Source of the DNA: Heterocephalus glaber
Taxonomy: Eukaryota; Chordata; Mammalia; Rodentia; Bathyergidae
Direction: 5' to 3'
NCBI RefSeq assembly: GCF_000247695.1
Contig: NW_004624781.1
Span: 11,078,182-11,142,181 of the forward strand
Length of the DNA: 64,000 bases
Positions 57,220 through 64,000 of this stretch are shown piece after piece; the stretch's first letter is position 1, and every line of letters starts with the position of its first letter. The translations under genes and the position numbers were made by a program. Under the pieces are notes generated by a model, which worked only from the letters and a program-made list of their open reading frames with translations, had not been told where the DNA came from and searched no databases.

Positions 57220-58480
57220 TTCTGACTTTAAAGCCAGCTAGAACGAACGTACGCAGGATGTGGTCAACCATGCCAACGTCTTCTCTGAAAGACATTAACC
57301 TAAACTGTAAGGGGCGTGAGGTAAGCTGTGATCCATTTAGTTGTAACACGAGGGCCTGTGTGGGTGATGATGTGGTCGCTGATCAGAAATGCTGAAGACC
57401 AGGGCCACAGAGCAGGATTGTGTCATTGTCCTGAACCATCTGAGAGACACACCCTCTTCCAAATGAATGGTCCCCTTTGTTGCTACAGGTGGCCCTGGAG
57501 TGGAGGATGGGCCATTCTGCTGCTTGCATGCAGAACCCCTGTTGTCCTACTTTTCAAAATGCTATGATTGATCTGGAAGATATTTTTTAAATGGGCCACC
57601 TCTTGTTGGTGCTGGTGGGGTGAGAGAGGAAAGAAGGTAACTTCTGGGTCATTTGAATTCTGTTCCTATAATTTAAAATGACTTATGATTTTATTTGGTT
57701 TAGTATCAAACTTGTTTCCTTCTTTTTCAATTATGTATGGCAAAGATAATAGTAGTGAGCCCAAGTTTGCTATTTCAAGAGCTGTCTTCATAACTAGAAA
57801 GATGACCTTTAAAGCGTTGCTCCAAGAGCATGTGGCCATCGGGTTCTGCTCACCTCAGGGTAGAAGGGTTTGAATTTTATTTCCTGAGTTGATGAGTATT
57901 TCATGATAAACCAGTTCTGGCCCATTAACTTCATTTCTCAAAACACAGGTTTTAAAAGAGTGTTTCCTAAAGGAGTTGCCACTAAAGATAGAATGAATCC
58001 AATGTGCTGGAAATAAAAATGGCCCGAGCTGAATGTGGTACATAATGATGATAAAAATATTTTTTGGTAGGGGTGTGTATTAGTTTTGACATATGTAATA
58101 GCAATGTTTTATAAATAACCAACATGCATCTGATCGGCAGTCTGGCAGCCTGGAACTCTTCTGTTAAAGGATGTGAAGTGAGAACCTAACTTTTATTCTC
58201 TTTGTATGTTGACTAATCTATCTATAAAATTAAATGGAGGGGTAATGTTTTAAAAAACCTTCTCCCTCCCCTGAGAATGTAGTGGAGGACAATACAGACT
58301 GCCTTTTAGGAGATAATCAGAAGCCCCATTTGCAGGGTCCTCTGCATTTATAGTTTGATTTGTACAAAATAATTTGTCTGAAGTGTGCCTTGGGAGGTTG
58401 GGAACCTGAACTACATTGCTGAATTCCATATTGTGGGCTGTGGTCTCATCAAGGGATATCTGCAGTTCCCATTTCATTTT
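57220..58480. other. Unique non-coding sequence
   Basis: Nothing recognised. AT-rich to the right. Confidence 0.45.
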
Positions 58481-58484
58481 TTTA

Positions 58485-58590
58485 AAATTCAATAAATATT
58501 TATTGAGTGCTTGTTATTGCTGGATGCAATTCTAGGTGCTGGGGAGACCTGTGAACGAAACAGAGTCTGCCTGAGGACTGGGTCACCTGC
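58485..58590 (-). repeat. L2 LINE 3' end, antisense
   Basis: The order 'ttcaataaatatttattgag', 'tgcttgttattgctggatgc', 'aattctaggtgctggggaga' and 'cctgtgaacgaaacagagtc' closely matches the L2 reverse complement. Confidence 0.8.
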
Positions 58591-58744
58591 ACATTGACCT
58601 CGACAAGTCCCACCCTGGTGTCAGCTGCCCAGTGGATGAGCAGGGCCGGCTCCCCGTGGAGGGCTGTGCCCAGTGTGCTGCAGGTGCCACATGGACACCC
58701 ACCTTACTCTCCAGCAGAACAGCAGAGAGGGCTAGGGGCTGACA

Positions 58745-58960
58745 TGGTGGTGATTTTCTGTTTGTTTGTAATAGTGAAGATTGAACCTGGGCCTTAGCCC
58801 TGAGCTACATCCCCAGCGTATCTTATTTTTAAGTTTTGAGATAGGATCTCACTAAGTCACTAAGTTTCCCAAGGTGGGCTCAGAACTTTCAATCCTCCTA
58901 TCTCAGCCTCCCAGAGTGCTGGGATTATGTACCACCACTCCCCGCTAATTCTTAATAATA
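58745..58960 (-). mobile_element. B1-ID composite SINE, antisense
   Basis: From left to right it shows ID-like reverse complement ('gtgaagattgaacctgggcc', 'ctgagctacatccccagcgt'), a T-rich linker and B1-like reverse complement ('gataggatctcactaagtca', 'atcctcctatctcagcctcc', 'cagagtgctgggattatgta'). Confidence 0.88.
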
Positions 58961-58964
58961 AAAT

Positions 58965-60320
58965 CCAGCCAGGAGAGGGTGGAGCTGCTGAGCAAACTGT
59001 CTGCATTGCCGTTGTGGGGTGGGGGCCCAAGCTGTCTGGACGCCCTGTCACTGCTCTTCTGTCCTGGTGTCTTTGTTGGGAGGTCCCCAGCCAGTCCTGG
59101 GCCCACCAGGGCCCTCTCTGTGGCCCCTTCCTTGACCTTCTTGGCTTTCTCAACAAGTGTTTCGGCAAGCCCCCCACCCCCTTTACAACATGGTCAACAT
59201 GTATTCCAAACCCTGTACAATCTCTATCCCAGTGCTTTGCACATGGCAAGACCACATTCCCAGACAACTCCTGAGATGCCAAAGCAGCAAAAGGAAGCCC
59301 GAGTGGGTCCCAACCACCGTCAGCTGTGTGTGGTGGATGGTCCAGGTAAAGGTGGTCATGGTCTGATCCTCCGGGCCCATGAAAGTAAACAGATGGGTTC
59401 AGTGTGTGAGCTGCCTTGGCCAAAGCCATGCTCGGCCTGGAGAAACATCCTGGTATCATGGTCAGGAGAGTCTGGGACAGGAGCTCTGACGCTGGGTTAC
59501 CTAGTGGTGTGCTGTCTTTCCTCAAGATGTGTTTGCTGCAGGGATTCAGGATCGCTTGGTCCCAGGAACATGGGAGCATGCTCTGGCCAAGGAGATGTGT
59601 TCCCAACATCTTTGCTGGGTGCGCACCACGCCCGGCTGGCAGCTGTCACCACCATGCCGCACCCAAGACGCTGCCACCGCCAGAAGTTGTCCCTCCCCTG
59701 TCAATGTGAGTAAACACACAGCTGTGAAGAGCCACTGGGGTAGACCGTAATTAGGTGTGTTCTTAAGGTTTGCAGAGGGATTCTTGCATACCTTTGTAAA
59801 ATCGACAGTACATGAATGATAAAATTTCCCCACAGATATTTCAGCTAATTGCTCCTTCTAGGTAAAGAATGGCCCATTTCTTGGTGTGTCTGATGATGAC
59901 TTTTCATTTTCTGCCATAAATGAACCTAATTTGCAAATGAAAAATTTCACTGAAGCATAGGTTGCCTGCGAGGGAATTCTCGCCCTGCGCCTTTGGAAGT
60001 GTTCAGTAGAACACACAATTGCATTTTAAACAAAAGACTTATGATCTTAATTCACAGTTAAAGTAACAATTGCTCCTAAGTAGTACTTATTATTTTAAAA
60101 AGTTTAGACATTCCAATAACAGTAATCAAGAGAAGTTAAGTGTGCTTTAAAGCAAAGCAAATGAAGAGTAATTGTCAAAATCTGCTTAGTATTTCTTGTT
60201 TGTAGGCGAGGTTTCCCTCAGATCACCCCACATTCCTCAGCAGATACAAGACACATAGAAGCCTTAAGAGCTTGCTGTTAAGAAGAGGAATAGCAATTCT
60301 CTTCCAGGCCCAACATATCA
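58965..60320. other. Unique sequence without a recognised gene
   Basis: Two long open frames oppose each other: 244 codons on the plus strand (58979-59713) and 249 codons on the minus strand (58860-59609). Neither shows a known domain, and the minus-strand one runs into the SINE. They are best explained as chance frames in GC-rich DNA. The stretch at 59800-60200 is AT-rich and repeat-free. Confidence 0.45.
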
Positions 60321-60324
60321 GACA

Positions 60325-60500
60325 GAAGACTTGGGTTCCAGTCTTAATTCATGCAGTTGCCAGCTCTGTGATTACGAAAAGTTTCTTTGCCTTGTATCAA
60401 TTTTCTCAACTGTGAAGTAGGAACTAAAACACCAAGGCTTTATGTGCAGGCTGAAATGATCCTGAATTCCAAAGCTGCAGCAGTATCTTTTACCCAACAG
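60325..60500 (+). repeat. MIR SINE
   Basis: The blocks 'cttgggttccagtcttaatt', 'gccagctctgtgattacgaa' and 'tcaattttctcaactgtgaa' follow the MIR sense order. Confidence 0.7.
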
Positions 60501-60659
60501 CCGATGGTGTATCAGACAATGCTAATCATAATCCTCGTGATAGGGCAGGTCAAGCGATAATAGAGCTCCGATAGATCGTTTGAAACTTTAAAAACATCTG
60601 AATGAATTCTCTAAGAGAAGGTTCTACAATTGTCAGCTCTTTCCTATTGTAGTTGAGAA

Positions 60660-60790
60660 CTTTATTTAGCCCAGTATTTATTCCAGTGACGTTAATTGAG
60701 CCCCCACTGTGTGCTAGGCACTGAAGGCAAGATTATAAAGGACAGAGTCCCTGCTCTGATGGAGTTTACCATTCTGGCAGAGGAAGTACC
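60660..60790 (-). repeat. L2 LINE 3' end, antisense
   Basis: The order 'tgagcccccactgtgtgcta', 'ggcactgaaggcaagattat', 'agtccctgctctgatggagt' and 'ttaccattctggcagagg' matches the L2 reverse complement. Confidence 0.8.
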
Positions 60791-61124
60791 CAGTGGAAGG
60801 TCCTGGGGCTTGCAGACCAGTGGCTGAGGGGTTTTGGTGGGCAGGAAGATAACTGGGCAATTGCAGAAAGAAGCATGCTGGGAAATGGGAGACCTTGGTT
60901 TAACTTTGGGGAAAAGTTTGATATACATATTCATTTACTTTGCATGCTGAAAGCCTATTAAAGCTTAGATATCTAACCACATCCCTGGTGTACAAGAAAA
61001 GCAGACAAGAACTCCTCTCTCCTTTCGCTCCCATCTTTCTAGTTGATCTTGCCCATCTCTCTGGACTCTGTTCTGATCTCCCTTCCTTTACAATATCTTC
61101 CACCACCTTCTCGTTCCAGACCCT

Positions 61125-61345
61125 GTCTCCCTCTTTTTTGTGTTTCCCTTTTTCTAGTACTTCTCACATTGTATATGGTAAAATTATTTGTGTTGGTCTC
61201 CCTTGGTAGTGAGACTTCATGTTATTGTGTGTGTGTGTGTGCATGCGTGTATGTGTGTGTGCGCCCATGTGAGAATCTACTGCTCTGTACATGTGCCTTC
61301 TGCATGGAAGTTGCCCAATACATGTTTATTGAGTTGAAATAACTC
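61125..61345 (+). repeat. L2 LINE 3' region containing a GT repeat
   Basis: The blocks 'agtacttctcacattgtata', 'gtctcccttggtagtgagac' and 'gcccaatacatgtttattga' follow L2 in sense orientation. An imperfect (GT)n array at about 61226-61262 has expanded within it. Confidence 0.6.
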
Positions 61346-61349
61346 AAAT

Positions 61350-61585
61350 CCAGATAACAGCCTAGCAGAGAAGGGTCCTCACAAGAAGTGTACTAGAGAG
61401 AAGCTGATCCGAGAGCACAACAGGAAGTGGATACTGAACACTCATAAACTGTTTTATTTATTTGTGTTTACTTTTCAAGGAACTGCATGGGTCTGTTAGA
61501 TATAACACTTCAGTTAGTACTTTTGATAGTGAGGATTGTTAACCTGGCAACTTTGAGTGTTCAGTTCCATTGAAAGGAAGGATAT
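61350..61585. other. Unique spacer
   Basis: Nothing recognised. Confidence 0.4.
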
Positions 61586-61589
61586 TTTT

Positions 61590-62000
61590 GTCCATTTTTA
61601 AAAACTACAGACACAGTGCATCCTTTGAAAAACAGACTTAACAAAATACATAGCAACTTAAACCGTACATTCTATCCTATCCTCACTCTTACCCCTTCTG
61701 CAGAGGTAGTGATTGCCAAAAAGTCTTTGTTTATCATCAATCCAGTTTTTCACCTGCTCCTCCATTTGTCTTTGTCCATGTCAGTACACATAGATTGGTC
61801 TCGTTTTAGGATTGATTGGATCATCTTCTATGATGTGGGCATATCACTTACACATTCCTCAACTGATGACTGTTTAGATTGTTTCCAATATCTGGCTACT
61901 ACTTGCTCTATGAGCTTGTACTCTTCATACACATTAGTGTACCACTCAGTGGCATATTTTGCTGGATCAAAATAAGAGTGAATCCTTCATTTTAAGGACG
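61590..62000 (-). repeat. L1/HAL1-type LINE fragment, antisense
   Basis: The order 'ccatgtcagtacacatagat', 'cctcaactgatgactgttta', 'gattgtttccaatatctggc', 'tactacttgctctatgagct' and 'tttgctggatcaaaataaga' matches the antisense of the region preceding L1 3' ends ('ggttgtttccagtttttt', 'tgctgggtcaaagggta'). Confidence 0.65.
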
Positions 62001-62152
62001 TACATTTTTTGACTAAGTACTGTCTGGCTCTTCCATAGTTGTGTAGACCAAAGGTCAATTAGGCATCACCTCTGGTGTCAAGGAGGTTATTGTTTTCGTG
62101 GGGACACATGACTGTCTACAGTGAATGGAGGCTAAATGAGATTGAAGGGGTA

Positions 62153-62208
62153 ATCACACACACTCACACACACTCACACACACACACACACTCTAACACA
62201 CACAAAAC
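62153..62208. repeat. Imperfect (CA)n microsatellite
   Basis: CA units interrupted by tcacac and taacac motifs. Confidence 0.9.
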
Positions 62209-64000
62209 AGGACCAAATCACAGAAGACTTTTTCTTTTGCTATATTAAAGGGTTTGTAAGAAAGCTTGGAGCTTTTCATGAAGTTCTTACTTGACTGCAT
62301 TTAATGCATATATACCAGAAATTGAAGCATATTCCAGTCCAAATCATAATGAGCTGCTTTAGAAACGAGTCTCGTGCTATTTCAAAGCAGCCTTTCTAAG
62401 AGGCCAGTTCTGGAGCCAAGCTGGCGGTGCTTTGCAGTAGCACAGATTCTGGTTCCTGGCAGTCAGATACCTGGGCTCATGTTGTTCTTGCCACCCCCAA
62501 CCCCTGCTACCTCTACATGGTCCAGCATCATTGCAAAGCCTACAAGGCAACAGCACTGGTCCCCAAGGATGTCAGCCTCGGCAACCTTCAGAGTGTCCAA
62601 TCCATTTAAAAGGGATCAGGAAAAGAAAAAAGAATGCACAAGACTGCTTAGATGGGGTGGTTTATGTGGCTAGTGGCTTTAAATTTTATTTCCTGGAAAG
62701 GGTTTGCAAGAATACATGTCAGGTAAATTTTTCTGTGAAGTGCTTACAGTATTGCCATCAAGGAAACCGCAGACCAGGGCATAAGTATTGTGAATTTAAA
62801 GCAACCGTGGATTAAATTTCTCAGATAAGCCTGCTTGTCGTGTCTCCTCAGTGCATAGTTATCCAGATGTTCTTTTGGGATGGGACAGGACCTATTTTTA
62901 ATGACTCTGAACCACCTTCCCTAGGCTCGCAGAGGCTGATTTTTGCTGACTGTGGGTGCTTTTTTGTGTGAGGCCTGCAGCACCAACTGTGTGCTAGTAG
63001 GGCTGGGCTCTCTCTCTCATTCATCAGAGCTTGCATGCCTCAGTTTCCCTGTCTCTGAAATGGGGATTACAACCTGTCTCACAGGGACTTTGTTGGAGCA
63101 GATAATTTTATAGGACTACTTTGTGAAGAAAAGTATAGATTTATGGTATTGAAATATGCATATCTAAAATGGCTTCCAGTGCTAGTTGGCTGTCTTAGCC
63201 TGCATTTTACTCTGTCTGTGAGATTCAGCACTTTTCTTGTGGTCTGTGAATTGCTGCTACTAAATGAGCTTGTCAGTTTCTGGTAAAGAACAAAATATCC
63301 CTGAACTTACCCAGGCTGCCTTGCTTTGCACACTTACCCTAGAGCACTGGATATGGAACATAACGCACTTGGAGTTTTCCTAAGGAGGCTGCTGCTCCCT
63401 AAGGGACAGTGGGATACACTGCCACTCCCCAGAGCCAGCAAAAGGGTTCAGGAGTGCGCAGGGTGTGGCCCTCACTAGGGCCTCACTCATATGCAGAATG
63501 GGACATTAGCCAAGAGGAGCAGTCCCCTGCTAGTCTTCCTTCTCCCACCTGGGGATGAACTTCTGGAGTATTCCTTCGTGTCCGTGGCTGATGATTCTAA
63601 ACCTCCTGGCCAGTAGAAAGTAAACAGCAACAAGTAACATTCTAGACTGTTTGGTTACATGTCATCATTCGAAGTCTTTGGTGTGACAAGCGGGCAGTGT
63701 GGAAGATCTCCTGACTTTGGGAAAACAGGTTGTGCCCCAGAAGCTCCTGCATATTTGTTTAGAGCCTGTTTGGGCTACCAGGATGGGACAGAAAATATGG
63801 AACCCTAGCGGTCCACGTGCTCCTAACATTGCATCTCAAGCATTCATATTTATTACTTGATTTGCCTACAGGATTTTGCATATGATTTTGCTTTTTTAAA
63901 AAAAGTTTCTGCTTTAAAAAACTGTGAAACCTCTAGTTTATGTAACTTTTAGATTTTGTATCCTTGAACAACCTTGGCTCTGTCTTATCTTATTCTTTGT
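62209..64000. other. Mostly unique sequence with two MIR fragments
   Basis: MIR-like sense blocks lie at about 62430-62510 ('agcacagattctggttcctg', 'gcagtcagatacctgggctc') and 63030-63130 ('gcctcagtttccctgtctct', 'gaaatggggattacaacctg'). The rest is unique, with no recognised exon. Confidence 0.5.
63030..63130 (+). repeat. MIR SINE fragment
   Basis: The stretch 'gcctcagtttccctgtctct', then 'gaaatggggattacaacctg', then 'tctcacagggactttgttgg' is a clear match to the central MIR core in sense orientation. Confidence 0.75.

Noticed and set aside
58860..59713. Opposed open frames of 249 (minus) and 244 (plus) codons
   Set aside because: Both are open over the same DNA, no family is recognisable, and the minus-strand frame ends inside a B1-ID SINE. 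Most likely chance.
62430..62610. Apparent histone-H3-like end (VPKDVSLGN) in a plus-strand frame
   Set aside because: The resemblance is limited to a few residues. The DNA upstream matches a MIR SINE, and no further H3 similarity is present.
1..64000. CRISPR arrays, bacterial operons, rRNA, functional tRNA or snRNA genes
   Set aside because: None found. tRNA-like boxes all belong to SINEs, and the tandem repeats are microsatellites or a short array inside a mammalian repeat.

Overview
This 64 kb window is mammalian nuclear DNA, and most likely rodent. The rodent assignment rests on its SINEs. Several copies are 7SL-derived (B1-like) monomers joined to an ID-like, tRNA-derived tail. Several others are free ID-like copies with tRNA-type A and B boxes and A-rich tails. 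Old placental-wide repeats (MIR, L2, L1, MER5A-like) are also present. Dimeric B1-ID SINEs are known from squirrel-related and several other non-murid rodents, but the species cannot be fixed from this sequence alone.

I find no convincing functional protein-coding exon. Open frames are short and mostly unrelated to known proteins. The one clearly recognisable gene-derived sequence is an intronless, frameshifted, truncated retrocopy of TOR1AIP1 (lamina-associated polypeptide 1, LAP1) on the minus strand at about 45823-47014. It lies directly downstream of, and in the same orientation as, the 3' end of an L1 element. The window therefore looks like intergenic or intronic sequence.

Layout: 1-15 kb is mostly unique sequence with scattered MIR/L2 and one candidate retrocopy tail near 11.2 kb. 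An old L1 in antisense, interrupted by two ID-like SINEs and a block of unknown origin, fills 15.8-18.5 kb. A long-hairpin MITE lies at 18.9-19.1 kb. From 19 to 29.6 kb the sequence is largely unique, with two B1-ID SINEs and an AT-rich block at 27.3-28.6 kb that could hold conserved non-coding sequence. From 29.6 to 42.6 kb there are many MIR, L1 3' UTR and SINE copies, an interspersed repeat at 40.4-40.8 kb and a well-preserved hAT-type element at 40886-41080. The LAP1/L1 unit lies at 45.8-47.3 kb. Four young-looking ID-like SINEs with 9-16 bp target duplications lie at 35.6, 47.9, 50.7 and 56.6 kb, and a fifth candidate lies at 50.0 kb. A mariner-like MITE with TA duplications lies at 57.0-57.2 kb, and L2, L1 and MIR fragments fill most of the rest.

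The most interesting signal is three different short inverted-repeat DNA transposons within 40 kb. Two of them have intact, exact target-site duplications. Most rodent genomes show little recent DNA-transposon activity, so these may mark lineage-specific or horizontally acquired families.
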